A stretch of DNA of 64,000 nt, taken from contig JACKCP010000005.1 of the NCBI GenBank assembly GCA_020633955.1, positions 127,693 to 191,692 on the forward strand, in the 5' to 3' direction. How positions within the stretch are numbered: the first letter of the stretch is position 1; the number at the start of each line of letters is the position of its first letter. The notes under the pieces were generated by a model, which had not been told where the DNA came from, did no database searches, and saw nothing but the letters and a program-made list of their open reading frames with translations. Position numbers and translations under genes: made by a program. Below are positions 1 to 8,315 of this stretch, in pieces. This stretch comes from Desulfobacteraceae bacterium. GTDB taxonomy: Bacteria > Desulfobacterota > Desulfobacteria > Desulfobacterales > JACKCP01.

Positions 1-643
1 AATTGCCGTTTGAAATACCATGACAGATAACCATAACTGCACTGGTGTTTTCAAAGGAGTGGATAAATCTTATTCTTTTGGGAGTGATTTTAATTTTTTC
101 CATTTCATGAATAAGTTCTGAAGTCCTTCTGGCAGGATAGATAACAAAAAAATGACCTTTATTTTTTAAAATGGATTTTGTTTTTTCAAGAAGCATTTTT
201 AAATTAAGTTTTATTTCATGCCTTGCAAGTGCCTTTTCAGATAAAGGGTTTATTCTTCCGGCTCCTTGATTTTGATAAGGCGGGTTTGAAACAACAATAT
301 CACAGGGTCCCTCAATATCTTTTTGTGAAATCTGGTTGATATCTTTATTGATAATTTTTATTTTGTCACAGGCATTATTTTCTATTACATTTTTTTTAGC
401 GATGTCAGATAATGATTTCTGAATTTCAATTCCAAAAATTTTGAAATTCATGTTTTTGTTCCTGTGAAATATGGAAAGTGGGATAATACCTGATCCAGTT
501 CCCATATCAACAATTTTTTCGCTGCCTTTAAGTGCGATATGGGCAGCAAGAAGGATAGGGTCAAGGGAAAATCTGTATCCGTTTTTATTCTGATATACAG
601 TAAGCGTACCGTCAAAAAAATTATTCTTTGTTAAGTTATCCAT
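1..643 (-). CDS. TrmN6/YfiC-like SAM-dependent methyltransferase (partial, 3' end outside window)
   Basis: Read on the minus strand, an open frame starts with ATG at 643 and runs off the left edge, giving about 214 residues. The N-terminal part has a glycine-rich SAM-binding loop (VDMGTGSGIIPLS, about residues 44-56). An NPPY motif follows (VVSNPPYQNQGAGR, about residues 118-131), the catalytic signature of amino-methyltransferases that modify adenine N6 or protein glutamine. The order of the loop, NPPYxxxG and a following RHE-like segment fits the YfiC/TrmN6 group, which methylates A37 of tRNA-Val1 in E. coli. The start overlaps the last 8 bases of the upstream DciA-like gene, so the two are translationally linked. 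The exact substrate is inferred from the family and the C-terminus is not visible. Confidence 0.8.
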   Translation of the reverse strand, partial: MDNLTKNNFFDGTLTVYQNKNGYRFSLDPILLAAHIALKGSEKIVDMGTGSGIIPLSIFHRNKNMNFKIFGIEIQKSLSDIAKKNVIENNACDKIKIINKDINQISQKDIEGPCDIVVSNPPYQNQGAGRINPLSEKALARHEIKLNLKMLLEKTKSILKNKGHFFVIYPARRTSELIHEMEKIKITPKRIRFIHSFENTSAVMVICHGISNGN

Positions 644-971
644 TTCCAAGCCTGAACTTGATATCTTTGACAGCCTGGTTTCCAAGCGATTCATTTATTC
701 TGGACTTGATTGTATCTTTCATGAACTGAAATTCCTGAATAAAGGCGGTGTTTGTTACGCTTGCCATTAGTATGCCGTTTTTAAGAAACAGAGGTGATGA
801 GTTTTTGTTTATCTGATCGCTTATGTCTGAAAGATGCTGCCAGATAAAACAGATTTCTTTAAAAATATCATTATCATAATTAAGTGGTTTTACAAGATTT
901 TCTATTAAAGGTTTAATATGTGAAAATCTTTTATTTTTACCACGTTTTTTTAAATTATCCTTTGAACTCAA
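636..971 (-). CDS. DciA-like (DUF721) protein
   Basis: A 111-residue basic protein. The C-terminal half matches the DUF721/DciA pattern: a conserved Trp (IWQHLSDIS), then a segment shaped like 'g.L.v.v.sxafxqEfqfmk..i..rine.lG...v.di.fr.G'. DciA proteins load or assist the replicative helicase DnaB in bacteria that lack DnaC/DnaI, which is the ancestral arrangement in many Proteobacteria. The start is a TTG codon, with AAGGA eight bases upstream; no ATG is available before the conserved region. It overlaps the downstream methyltransferase by 8 bases. The family is fairly clear from the pattern, but the role in replication is inferred. Confidence 0.7.
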   Translation of the reverse strand: MSSKDNLKKRGKNKRFSHIKPLIENLVKPLNYDNDIFKEICFIWQHLSDISDQINKNSSPLFLKNGILMASVTNTAFIQEFQFMKDTIKSRINESLGNQAVKDIKFRLGNG

Positions 972-1100
972 TCCTTTTGTCCTTGACTAAATGTTGGTCA
1001 ATATTTTATTTTTTCATTGTTTACATATCTTTTTCAGGCTAAAGGTTCAAGTCTGTATATTATCATGAAAATTTAATTTTTTAAAAAAGGCGGTTATAAA

Positions 1101-2168
1101 ATGAACTGGGATTGGGATAAGCTGAGAGAACAGCAGAAAAAACAACAGAATTTTAATCAGAGCCCCGGTGGCGGAGGCAACGGGATTCCACCCGTGGATG
1201 ATTTTGTTAATTTCTTTAAGGGTAAAAAGCTGCCGGCAGGGCTTATTCTTCTTGGTCTGGTCATTGCTTTTCTCCTGTTTTTTGGAAACAGTATGTTTTT
1301 TACAATTGATACTTCAGAGGTAGGAATTGTACAAAGATTTGGAAAGTATGACAGAACTGTTTATCCCGGACTTAATTTCAAGTTCCCTGCAGGAATTGAA
1401 AAAGTTACCAAAGTCAAGATTAAAAGGGTTTTCAAGGAGGAGTTTGGCTTTACCACTTTAAGTACCGGACAGACAAAAAGTCTTATATCAAATCAGGATG
1501 GAAATGATGTTGACAATGTTTCCCTGATGCTTACAGGTGATCTCAATGTAGCTCTTGTCCCATGGATTGTGCAGTTCAGGGTCAAGGATCCCTATAAATA
1601 TCTTTTTAAAATCCATGATCCCAGGCAGGTTCTAAGAGATCTCTCAGAAAGTACAATGCGTCTTGTTGTTGGTGACAGAAGTATAAATGAGGTAATTACA
1701 AAGCGTGAAGAAATTGCACTTCAGGCAATGGAAAATCTTCAGAAAGCACTGGACGGTGCAGATGCAGGCATAGATGTAGTGACAATAGAAATGAAAAGAA
1801 CAAACGTTCCGCTTCCTGTTCAGCCTTCATTCAACCAGGTTAACCAGGCAACCCAGGAAAAGGAAGAAATGATTTACAATGCCAAGGAAGAATACAACAA
1901 GGCTATACCTGCTGCAATGGGTGAAGCTGAAAGAGAGATAAGGCAGGCTGAAGGTTATGCTCTTAACAGAATAAACAGAGCCAAAGGTGATGCCCAAAGA
2001 TTTACAGCAGTTTACGAAGAGTACAAGAATGCAAAGGACATAACAAAAAGAAGGCTTTATCTTGAAATGCTAAATGAGCTTATTCCTAAAATGCAGGAAA
2101 AATACATTATAGATGAAGATCAGAATAATATTCTTCCGTTTTTGAACCTTGGCAGAGACAGTAAATAA
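1101..2168 (+). CDS. hflK: FtsH protease activity modulator HflK
   Basis: A 355-residue inner-membrane protein. It has a short cytoplasmic Gly-rich N-terminus (residues 1-40), one membrane segment (about 44-62) and a band-7/SPFH domain (about 67-260) beginning with the typical 'TSEVGIVQRFGKYDRTVYPGL'-type stretch. A charged helical C-terminal region follows. HflK forms a large periplasmic SPFH complex with HflC around the FtsH protease and tunes membrane-protein turnover. AAGGCGG lies seven bases before the ATG. hflC follows after only a few bases, so the pair is one operon. The length is slightly shorter than the E. coli protein, which has a longer Gly/Gln-rich N-terminus. Confidence 0.93.
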   Translation: MNWDWDKLREQQKKQQNFNQSPGGGGNGIPPVDDFVNFFKGKKLPAGLILLGLVIAFLLFFGNSMFFTIDTSEVGIVQRFGKYDRTVYPGLNFKFPAGIEKVTKVKIKRVFKEEFGFTTLSTGQTKSLISNQDGNDVDNVSLMLTGDLNVALVPWIVQFRVKDPYKYLFKIHDPRQVLRDLSESTMRLVVGDRSINEVITKREEIALQAMENLQKALDGADAGIDVVTIEMKRTNVPLPVQPSFNQVNQATQEKEEMIYNAKEEYNKAIPAAMGEAEREIRQAEGYALNRINRAKGDAQRFTAVYEEYKNAKDITKRRLYLEMLNELIPKMQEKYIIDEDQNNILPFLNLGRDSK

Positions 2169-2185
2169 TTATGGAGTACAATAAG

Positions 2186-3118
2186 ATGAAAAAAAATTCC
2201 TTTGCAGCGGCAATAATTATAATACTTTTAGTAGCGGGATTTCTTGGGTATAATTCCGCCTATGTAGTAGACGAAACAGAGCAGGTTGTAATAACCCAGT
2301 TTGGAAGGGTTATTGGTGATACAATTTATGAGCCCGGACTTAAATTCAAGCTGCCTTTTATCCAGAAAGCCCTTGTTTTCAAGAAAAATCTTCAGCACTG
2401 GGACGGAGATAAAGGACAGATTCCGACTGAGGATAAAACCTATCTATGGGTTGATACCTTTGCATTCTGGAAAATCAATGATCCTGTTAAATATTTTCAG
2501 AGTGTGGGCACAAGAAGTGCTGCAATTTCAAGACTTGATGATATTCTTGATGCTGCAGTAAGAAATGCTGTTACATCAAATCCTTTGGTTGAAACCGTAA
2601 GATGGACAAACAGGGAGCTTGATAAGATTGTTGAAAGGGAAGACACTGCTGATATAAACACAGGCAGAAAAAAAATTGAAAAATCAATTCTTTTAAGTGC
2701 ACAGCCAAAACTGGATGAATTTGGAATTGAGCTTGTAGAGGTTCAGTTTAAAAGAATTAACTATGTAAGTGATGTAAGAAATTCAGTTTATAAAAGAATG
2801 ATTGCAGAAAGAAATCAGATTGCTGAAAAATTCAGGTCTGAAGGCCGTGGTAAGGCTGCTGAGATCATTGGTCAAAAGGAAAAGGAGCTTGAAAAAATCA
2901 GATCTGAAGCCTATGAAAAAGCACAGGCATTGAAAGGTCAGGCCGATGCTGAGGTTACAAAGATTTTTGCTGAGGCTTATGGTGTTGATCCACAATTCTA
3001 TTCATTTATAGAAAGTATGGATATTTACAAGGAAAAGCTTGCTTCTGGAGATACCAAATTTGTCTTTTCAACAAACTCGGATTTTCTCAAATACCTTAAA
3101 GGCGTAGATAAATTCTGA
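2186..3118 (+). CDS. hflC: Protease modulator HflC
   Basis: A 310-residue partner of HflK. It has an N-terminal membrane anchor (about residues 5-23) and a band-7/SPFH domain starting 'VVDETEQVVITQFGRV'. A long Ala/Glu/Lys-rich coiled-coil segment (about 200-265) follows, with the repeated 'EGRGKAAEIIGQKEKEL' style typical of HflC. An in-frame ATG exists at 2171 but has no ribosome binding site. The ATG at 2186 is preceded by GGAG at 2173-2176 with a nine-base spacer and begins MKKNSF, a normal anchor start, so 2186 is chosen. It is followed by a strong terminator at 3151-3180. Confidence 0.92.
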   Translation: MKKNSFAAAIIIILLVAGFLGYNSAYVVDETEQVVITQFGRVIGDTIYEPGLKFKLPFIQKALVFKKNLQHWDGDKGQIPTEDKTYLWVDTFAFWKINDPVKYFQSVGTRSAAISRLDDILDAAVRNAVTSNPLVETVRWTNRELDKIVEREDTADINTGRKKIEKSILLSAQPKLDEFGIELVEVQFKRINYVSDVRNSVYKRMIAERNQIAEKFRSEGRGKAAEIIGQKEKELEKIRSEAYEKAQALKGQADAEVTKIFAEAYGVDPQFYSFIESMDIYKEKLASGDTKFVFSTNSDFLKYLKGVDKF

Positions 3119-3145
3119 TTAAATACTGATTAAAAACAGTTCAAT

Positions 3146-3180
3146 AAAAAATGCCGGTTAAATTTAACCGGCATTTTTTA
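3146..3180 (+). terminator. Rho-independent terminator after hflKC
   Basis: A perfect 24-base palindrome (3151-3174) is flanked by A-rich sequence and followed by TTTTTTA. It directly follows hflC and would end the hflKC transcript. Confidence 0.9.
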
Positions 3181-3223
3181 TATCTGGCCTTTAGGGTAAA
3201 CGAAAAATAAATATTTACCAAAA

Positions 3224-3254
3224 GAAAAAAGCTTTGCACTAAACAAAGCTTTTT
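3224..3254 (-). terminator. Terminator of the mini ribosomal-type gene
   Basis: Inverted arms AGCTTTG and CAAAGCT (with A/T extensions) surround a short loop. On the minus strand they are followed by a T run. It sits about 20 bases past the stop of the 30-residue gene at 3274-3366. Confidence 0.7.
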
Positions 3255-3273
3255 AAACTTTAATACAGCCAGG

Positions 3274-3366
3274 CTATTTCTTACGCTGATGGCGTGTACG
3301 TGCAAGAAGTTTTCTGTGCTTATGCTTGCGCATTTTTTTGCGTCTTTTTTTGATTACGCTACCCAA
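3274..3366 (-). CDS. AURKAIP1/COX24-type mini ribosomal protein (30 residues)
   Basis: A 30-codon, extremely basic ORF. Its centre reads KKRRKKMRKHKHRKLLARTR, which is the signature of the AURKAIP1/COX24 domain (the mS38 mitochondrial and bacterial mini-protein group). Members are small rRNA-binding proteins of the small ribosomal subunit. The start is TTG, with a perfect AGGAGG six bases upstream, so translation should be strong despite the weak start codon. It is monocistronic, with its own terminator. Gene finders often miss it because of its size and TTG start. Family identity is confident; a ribosomal role in this organism is inferred. Confidence 0.85.
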   Translation of the reverse strand: MGSVIKKRRKKMRKHKHRKLLARTRHQRKK

Positions 3367-3547
3367 ACTATCACCTCCTGAAAGAGTTTTTTTCTATATA
3401 ATCTTAAAAAAATTACCAAATTTCAAACTTAGATTATATACCTTCACATCCGGCATTTGTCCAGAATTAATTTTTTGATGTAATTTTTTTATTCTTTGAT
3501 GTAAGAAGTTGTTCAGATTGGAAAAAATAAAAACTTTTAGGGAAAAA

Positions 3548-4189
3548 ATGAAACTTGAAAAAGCTGAAATTTTAAGAAAACTTCTTCACCTGTTTGCTCT
3601 GACAATGCCTTTTGGAATTTATTATATTCCCAATTATTTCGGACTTTCCAAATGGTTTCCAGCCATTACCCTTGGAGGGGTTTTTATCTTATCACTTTTA
3701 ACGGAAATTTTAAGATTCAAAAGTCCTGTTATCCAGAAAATTTTTATAAAATTATTTGGTTCAATGATGAGGAAGAAAGAGGAGTTTTCAATTACAGGTT
3801 CTACCTATATAATCTGCTCTGGTTTTTTATGTTCTGTTATTTTTGTAAACAGACCTGAAATTGCTTTTATTTCACTTTTTTCATTTATTATTGCTGATGC
3901 AGCAGCTGCTCTTGTGGGAATAGAGTTCGGGCGGATAAAAATCAGGAATAAATCCCTTGAGGGAAGTTTTGCCTGTTTTTTTACAGCCTTTGTTTTAGTC
4001 TATTTTTTGTTTCCAGTATTTCCTTTTTTAATGGAAAATTTCGGAGGTGCTTTTTCCTTAGAAGCAAGTATAAAAATTTCATTTATAATTGCTTTTCTTG
4101 AATTTTATTCATTAAAATTTTTCAAGTATGACATTAATGATAATCTTTATGTGCCTGTTTTATGCGGTCTTGCAATTTCATTTGTTTGA
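3548..4189 (+). CDS. Diacylglycerol/polyprenol kinase family membrane protein
   Basis: About 213 residues and almost entirely hydrophobic, with six to seven predicted membrane segments. The N-terminal motif EILRKLLHLFALTMP (RKLLHL) is typical of the SEC59/Dgk1/phosphatidate cytidylyltransferase superfamily (COG0170), as are the internal 'ADAAAALVGIEFGR' and 'KSLEGSFACF' motifs. Members phosphorylate lipid alcohols (dolichol, phytol, diacylglycerol) using CTP or ATP. The frame is open from a TTG at 3509, but the ATG at 3548 has AGGG five bases upstream and begins just before the conserved region, so it is preferred. It lies just upstream of the cobalamin riboswitch but is outside its control. 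The lipid substrate is unknown. Confidence 0.75.
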   Translation: MKLEKAEILRKLLHLFALTMPFGIYYIPNYFGLSKWFPAITLGGVFILSLLTEILRFKSPVIQKIFIKLFGSMMRKKEEFSITGSTYIICSGFLCSVIFVNRPEIAFISLFSFIIADAAAALVGIEFGRIKIRNKSLEGSFACFFTAFVLVYFLFPVFPFLMENFGGAFSLEASIKISFIIAFLEFYSLKFFKYDINDNLYVPVLCGLAISFV

Positions 4190-4304
4190 CTTTTTGAATT
4201 TTAAATTATATTCAGGCATCAATTGAGTTGGTTTATTACATTGTGCTTGGCTGGAATAGGCAAAAAAAGAAAGTTTTTGCTCAGCACTGATTAAGATAAA
4301 AAAA

Positions 4305-4466
4305 ATTTTTCTGGTGTGCTTCACGCACTTGAAAGGGAACTCCTGTGAAAGTCAGGGACGGGCCCGCCGCTGTAACCAGAAAGAGATTTTGCATAATGCC
4401 ACTGAAATAAACGGGAAGGCGCAAAATCTTGTCTGATCTGGGAGTCAGAAGACCTGCCAGAAAATG
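4305..4466 (+). promoter_or_regulatory. Cobalamin (B12) riboswitch
   Basis: The core shows the ordered conserved blocks of the adenosylcobalamin aptamer. A GGTG block and an AAAGGGAA block come first, then GTCAGGGACGGGCCCGCCGC followed by TGTAA, and finally the B12 box GGGAGTCAGAAGACCTGCCA at about 4440-4459. CTGG at 4311 can pair with CCAG at 4457, closing the P1 helix. All six downstream genes fit cobalamin capture and uptake, which independently supports the assignment. Bound cobalamin would be expected to switch off the operon through the terminator at 4606-4646. Confidence 0.95.
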
Positions 4467-4605
4467 AACTTTTAAAAGTTATTTAATGATTGGCAGAAAA
4501 TTAATATTTTTCCTTCAGTCACTATTTAATCTAGGTTCAAATACATATCCTTTTGTTCTCGAGGACCAGAACAGAAAATAATATTTTTGCGGGTAAAAAA
4601 CGGTA

Positions 4606-4646
4606 CCCCGGATCAATATTTTTTGAATATTGGTACGGGGTTTTTT
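4606..4646 (+). terminator. Riboswitch expression-platform terminator
   Basis: Fifteen-base arms at 4606-4620 and 4626-4640 pair with one mismatch and one G-T wobble around a TTTTG loop. TTTTTT follows at 4641-4646. It lies between the cobalamin aptamer and the btuF start codon (4660), as expected for transcriptional attenuation. GGGTA at 4591-4595 could alternatively pair with TACCC at 4604-4608 and disturb the stem. Confidence 0.85.
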
Positions 4647-4659
4647 ATTTGGAGATAAA

Positions 4660-5490
4660 ATGAAGAAATTACTATTGATTTTAATTATTATATCAAGCCA
4701 TTCAACAGCCCTTTGCTTTGAAAGAATTATTCCAATGGCTCCAAATCTTGTTGAAACAGTTTATGCACTTGGAAAGGGCGGTTTAGTCTGCGGTGTTCCG
4801 ATGTTTACAGTTTATCCAGAAGATGCGCTTCAAAAACCAGTAGTGGGTGGATTTTTGAATCCTTCTTTTGAGGAGATTTTAAAGCTTTCTCCAGATCTTG
4901 TTATTGTTCAGGGTGAGTTTGACTCCTTAAAAAAATTTTCAAAAAAATATGGAATTGAAATTTTAAGGGTAAACATGGACAGCCTTGAATCAATTTATTC
5001 TGGTATATTATTGATTGGAGAAAAATTGTCCTGTGAAAAAGAGGCCGTTTCTCTTACGGAAAGAATAAGACTAAAGTTAAAAACAGAAAAAAATATTAAA
5101 CTTAAAAAAGTTTTTTTGTGTCTGGGACGGTTGAATGATTCCACAAGACAGATTTCAACTGCGGGGAGTAAAAGTTTTTTGTCTGAGATTCTGTTTCTTT
5201 GTGGTGGAATAAATATTTTTTCAGACATTGAAAAAAATTATCTTGTTGTTTCAAAGGAAGAAATTTTGAAAAGAAGACCTGAAATAATCATTGATATTCT
5301 TCCGGGAGAAGATATTTCTTCTGAAAAAGATCAAAAAATTAAAAACATGTGGAAAAGTCTTTTCCCAAGAAAATATATTAAAGAAGAAAATATCCATGTT
5401 TTAACAAATGAAAGACTGCTCATACCAGGACCTGGAATAGTTGAAACAGCAGAAATTTTTAAAAGAACAATAAGAGCTGAAAATGAATAA
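4660..5490 (+). CDS. btuF: Cobalamin ABC transporter periplasmic binding protein (BtuF-like)
   Basis: A 276-residue exported protein: signal peptide (about residues 1-20, ending TALCF), then a type III periplasmic-binding fold. Typical motifs are 'RIIPMAPNLVETVYALG' at the N-terminus, 'VVGGFLNPSFEEILKLSPDLVI' in the middle, and 'RPEIIIDILPG' near the C-terminus. These match the BtuF/FecB/FhuD family. The reading frame is open from a TTG inside the terminator, but GGAG followed by ATAAA directly precedes the ATG at 4660. It overlaps btuD by 8 bases. The cobalamin specificity comes from the riboswitch and the BtuB-like receptor, not from residues alone. Confidence 0.9.
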   Translation: MKKLLLILIIISSHSTALCFERIIPMAPNLVETVYALGKGGLVCGVPMFTVYPEDALQKPVVGGFLNPSFEEILKLSPDLVIVQGEFDSLKKFSKKYGIEILRVNMDSLESIYSGILLIGEKLSCEKEAVSLTERIRLKLKTEKNIKLKKVFLCLGRLNDSTRQISTAGSKSFLSEILFLCGGINIFSDIEKNYLVVSKEEILKRRPEIIIDILPGEDISSEKDQKIKNMWKSLFPRKYIKEENIHVLTNERLLIPGPGIVETAEIFKRTIRAENE

Positions 5491-6280
5491 AGGTTTTTTT
5501 ATAAAAAATCTCGAGTTTGATTATAAAGACCATGATTTTTTTTTAGAGGTAAAGGAACTTTTGCTTGAGAAAAATAAGTTTGTATCGGTTATCGGGCCAA
5601 ATGGAAGCGGGAAGTCCACTTTTTTAAAACTTTTATCATGTCATGAAAAGAATTTTTCAGGTGATATTTCTATTTATGGAAAAAATGTAAAAAAGATCAG
5701 TTCAAGGGATTTTGCAAGGCTTTGCGCCCTTCTTCCCCAGGAATGCGATAAAGGTGAAAATTACAGAGTTTTTGATATTGTAATGATGGGAAGGTATCCC
5801 CATCTGGATGGAAAAAATTATAATTTTAAAAATGAAAAGAATATTGTTTTTAATGCCATGAAGGAGGCTGGTGCACAGAGTTTTCAGAGCCGGTATTTTT
5901 CATCACTTTCTGGAGGAGAAAAAAAAAGGGTTTTAATTGCATCGGTTATTGCACAGGACACAGATTTCCTGCTTCTGGATGAGCCTTCATCAAGTCTTGA
6001 TATTTCAGGTCAGGCAGAAATTTTTTCCCTTCTAAGAGATATTAAAAATAATGGAAAGGGAGTTGTTGTTGCAACCCATAACATTAATCTGGCCTCTTTT
6101 TTTTCAGATTATATTGTTCTTTTTAAAAAGGGTAAAATACTTAAACAGGGAACTCCTTTTGAAGTTATAAATGAAAAATATCTGAAAAAAGCATATGGAG
6201 AAAATATTTCAATTATTAAAAATCCTGAACTTGAAAACATGAAAATAGTTCTTCCTGGAATAAGAGGAGGAATAAATTAA
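5483..6280 (+). CDS. btuD: Cobalamin ABC transporter ATPase (BtuD/FecE family)
   Basis: A 265-residue ABC ATPase. It has Walker A (GPNGSGKST, about residues 38-46), a Q-loop, the signature LSGGEKKR (about 137-144), Walker B (FLLLDEPSSSLD, about 157-168) and the H-loop histidine in ATHNINLA. Length and sequence style match FecE/BtuD importers for cobalamin or iron chelates. It overlaps both neighbours (8 bases with btuF, 1 base with btuC), showing tight translational coupling. It powers the BtuC permease at the inner membrane. Confidence 0.92.
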   Translation: MNKGFFIKNLEFDYKDHDFFLEVKELLLEKNKFVSVIGPNGSGKSTFLKLLSCHEKNFSGDISIYGKNVKKISSRDFARLCALLPQECDKGENYRVFDIVMMGRYPHLDGKNYNFKNEKNIVFNAMKEAGAQSFQSRYFSSLSGGEKKRVLIASVIAQDTDFLLLDEPSSSLDISGQAEIFSLLRDIKNNGKGVVVATHNINLASFFSDYIVLFKKGKILKQGTPFEVINEKYLKKAYGENISIIKNPELENMKIVLPGIRGGIN

Positions 6281-7254
6281 TGCTGCCTTTAAAAAACAAG
6301 GTTCATATTTTAATTTATTTCTTTGTTTTTGTTTTAACAGGAGTTGTTTCTCCGTTTTTCGGGTCATCTGATATTTCTTTGACAAATATAATTACTGACC
6401 ATGAGAGTGCAGACTATCTTATTCTTGTTTATCAGAGAATCCCGCGTATCATCACGGGGCTTTTGTGCGGAGCAGGGCTTGGCTGCTGCGGGGCATGTCT
6501 TCAGGTGATTTTAAAAAATCCCCTTGCCGAACCATATGTCCTTGGAATTTCAGGGATAAGTTCTCTTTTTTTATCTTTTTCAATTATTGTTTTAAACGGA
6601 CTTATTCCATCTGGAATAGCATCTCTTGCAGGTGCTCTTCTGGCTGTTTTTATAATAGATTTTTCATTCAGGGCCTTTAAGTCGGATTCTGACTCAACCA
6701 TTCTTGCAGGAGTGAGTCTTAACATTCTTTCAGCCTCGTTAATAATGTTTTTAAAATATTTTGCTTCCCCAAACAAGCTTGTTGCAGTGGAGAGGTGGTT
6801 TATGGGAAACCTTGATGTTATTGGATATGATAACCTTATCTGGCTTTTTGTTATTTGTGTTTGCGGGATTTTACTTATTTTTTTTAAGTCTGAAGAATTA
6901 AATATCATGGGGTTTGATATAAGCCTTGCAGTTTCTAGGGGAGTTGATCCGGCAAAAATAAGAAGAATCATATATTTTGCAGCAGGTTTAATAACTGCCG
7001 GTGTTGTATGGATTGCAGGGCCAGTTGGATTTGTGGGCTTAATAATTCCCCACATTGTAAAGAATTTTTCAGGAAGTGAAATGAAAACAGTAATTCTTGG
7101 GAGCAGTTTTCTTGGAGGCGGTTTTCTCTGTATCTGTGATATTTTTTCAAGAGTATTGATTGCTCCGGCGGAACTTCCAGTTGGGATTATTACCTCAATA
7201 AGCGGAGCGCCTGTTTTTTTGTATATTTTGTTTAAAATGAAAAAGAAAAAATAA
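6280..7254 (+). CDS. btuC: Cobalamin ABC transporter permease (BtuC/FecCD family)
   Basis: A 324-residue permease with about ten membrane segments. FecCD landmarks are present: 'RIPRIITGLLCGAGLGCCGACLQ' near the N-terminus, 'NPLAEPYVLGISG' (about residues 88-100), 'GVAWIAGPVGFVGLIIPHI'-like text near residue 250, and 'ELPVGIITSISGAPVFLYIL' near the C-terminus. Its ATG overlaps the btuD stop codon. It forms the membrane channel for cobalamin with BtuD. A 264-residue open frame exists opposite this gene but has no coding character. Confidence 0.92.
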   Translation: MLPLKNKVHILIYFFVFVLTGVVSPFFGSSDISLTNIITDHESADYLILVYQRIPRIITGLLCGAGLGCCGACLQVILKNPLAEPYVLGISGISSLFLSFSIIVLNGLIPSGIASLAGALLAVFIIDFSFRAFKSDSDSTILAGVSLNILSASLIMFLKYFASPNKLVAVERWFMGNLDVIGYDNLIWLFVICVCGILLIFFKSEELNIMGFDISLAVSRGVDPAKIRRIIYFAAGLITAGVVWIAGPVGFVGLIIPHIVKNFSGSEMKTVILGSSFLGGGFLCICDIFSRVLIAPAELPVGIITSISGAPVFLYILFKMKKKK

Positions 7255-7261
7255 AATTGTT

Positions 7262-7385
7262 CACTTTTAATTGGAGCTGATGCGGGGGGCTTCAAAATCC
7301 TCTTTCTGATCTGGTCTTTGATAAAAGAGATAAAAAGACTTATTCCCGGAACAGGGACAGAAACTCCAGCATTCCATTTTTCATT
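7262..7385. repeat. Degenerate copy of dispersed repeat family B (weak)
   Basis: Between btuC and the DUF4465 gene, the segment keeps parts of the family B pattern in reverse orientation: TTCTGAT...GAGATAAAAAGACTTATTCCCGGAACAGG...CCAGCATTCC. Compare the copy at 27032-27131 (GAGATAAAAAAACTATTTCCTGAAACCGG...CCAGCATCCG). The arms are decayed, so assignment is tentative. Confidence 0.4.
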
Positions 7386-7451
7386 AAACTGGTTTTTCTC
7401 AGTTTTGAGGTGAATAAGAAGAAAATAATTATAATTAATATGGAGAGTAGA

Positions 7452-8315
7452 ATGAAAAAAATTACACTAGTTTTGACAGGCCTTCTTTTTTTTGCTCTGA
7501 AACCTGCTTTTGCACTTGATGTCTGCACTTTTGAGTCATTTTTCACAGAGGATGATACCCATCTTGAGTCTGTGGAAATTAAAAATTTCAAAATTTCAGA
7601 CTTTACCTTTTCCTATGAAGGTACAGACTGGGGAGGCGGAATGTTTTCATGGACAGGTTTTGCCTGGTCATCCCACAGGGACACATTTACAAAAGGCTAT
7701 GATAATCAGTACAGCGCAATAACAAAGTATGGATTTGATAAAAGTGATGTTTACTGCATTGCATATCCAGGAAGTGAAGATTTTATTATGCTGGATGAAG
7801 AATCCGAAGTATCCGGCTTTTATGTGACAAATACAACTTATGCCTACTATTCAATGTCTGAAGGTGATGCTTTTTCCAAAAAATTTGGAGGTGATTCAGG
7901 ATCTGATCCTGATTATTTCAAACTGATAGTTGAAGGCTATAACAGTTCTAATTCAAAAACAGGTGAAGTTCATTTTTATCTGGCAGACTTCAGGGACAGC
8001 GATAACTCAAAGGATTATATTGTTGATGAATGGAAATGGGTAAAACTTTCATCCCTTGGCAAGGTTAAAAAACTGAAATTTCTGCTTTCTTCATCTGATA
8101 ATGGTGATTTTGGAATGAATACTCCGGGATATTTTGCAATGGATAATTTAAACGGAAAAGATCCTTCTGATTCGGACAGCGATAATGAAATATCATGTTT
8201 TATTTCAGGACTTGGAGTATCCGGCGGATTAAAGAAAAATAAAGTTTTGTTTTTTGCTTTTGTTTCACTGGTTTTATTTGGACTGTCCGTAAAAAGAGAG
8301 AAAAATGAAAGTTAA
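7452..8315 (+). CDS. DUF4465 secreted protein, putative surface cobalamin-binding protein
   Basis: A 287-residue exported protein with a signal peptide (about residues 1-22, ending AFA). The body has DUF4465-type motifs: 'GGGMFSWTGFAWSS', 'YDNQYSAITKYGF', 'GFYVTNTTYAYYSM' and 'FAMDNLNG'. From memory, Bacteroides surface B12-binding BtuH proteins fall in this family, which fits the operon. The C-terminus is an acidic Asp/Ser linker, CFISGLGVSGG, a hydrophobic stretch, then KREKN. That looks like a C-terminal membrane or processing signal. The frame is open from a GTG at 7410, but GGAG with a six-base spacer precedes the ATG at 7452. It overlaps the receptor gene by 11 bases. Cobalamin binding is inferred from context. 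Confidence 0.75.
   Translation: MKKITLVLTGLLFFALKPAFALDVCTFESFFTEDDTHLESVEIKNFKISDFTFSYEGTDWGGGMFSWTGFAWSSHRDTFTKGYDNQYSAITKYGFDKSDVYCIAYPGSEDFIMLDEESEVSGFYVTNTTYAYYSMSEGDAFSKKFGGDSGSDPDYFKLIVEGYNSSNSKTGEVHFYLADFRDSDNSKDYIVDEWKWVKLSSLGKVKKLKFLLSSSDNGDFGMNTPGYFAMDNLNGKDPSDSDSDNEISCFISGLGVSGGLKKNKVLFFAFVSLVLFGLSVKREKNES

Noticed and set aside
985..1095. Sigma-70 promoter for hflK (TTGACT and TATTTT)
   Set aside because: The spacing is about 15 bases and A/T-rich context makes such matches frequent.
6501..7295. 264-codon open frame opposite btuC
   Set aside because: It is antisense to a confidently identified permease, has no ribosome binding site and its composition is that of a reversed hydrophobic gene.
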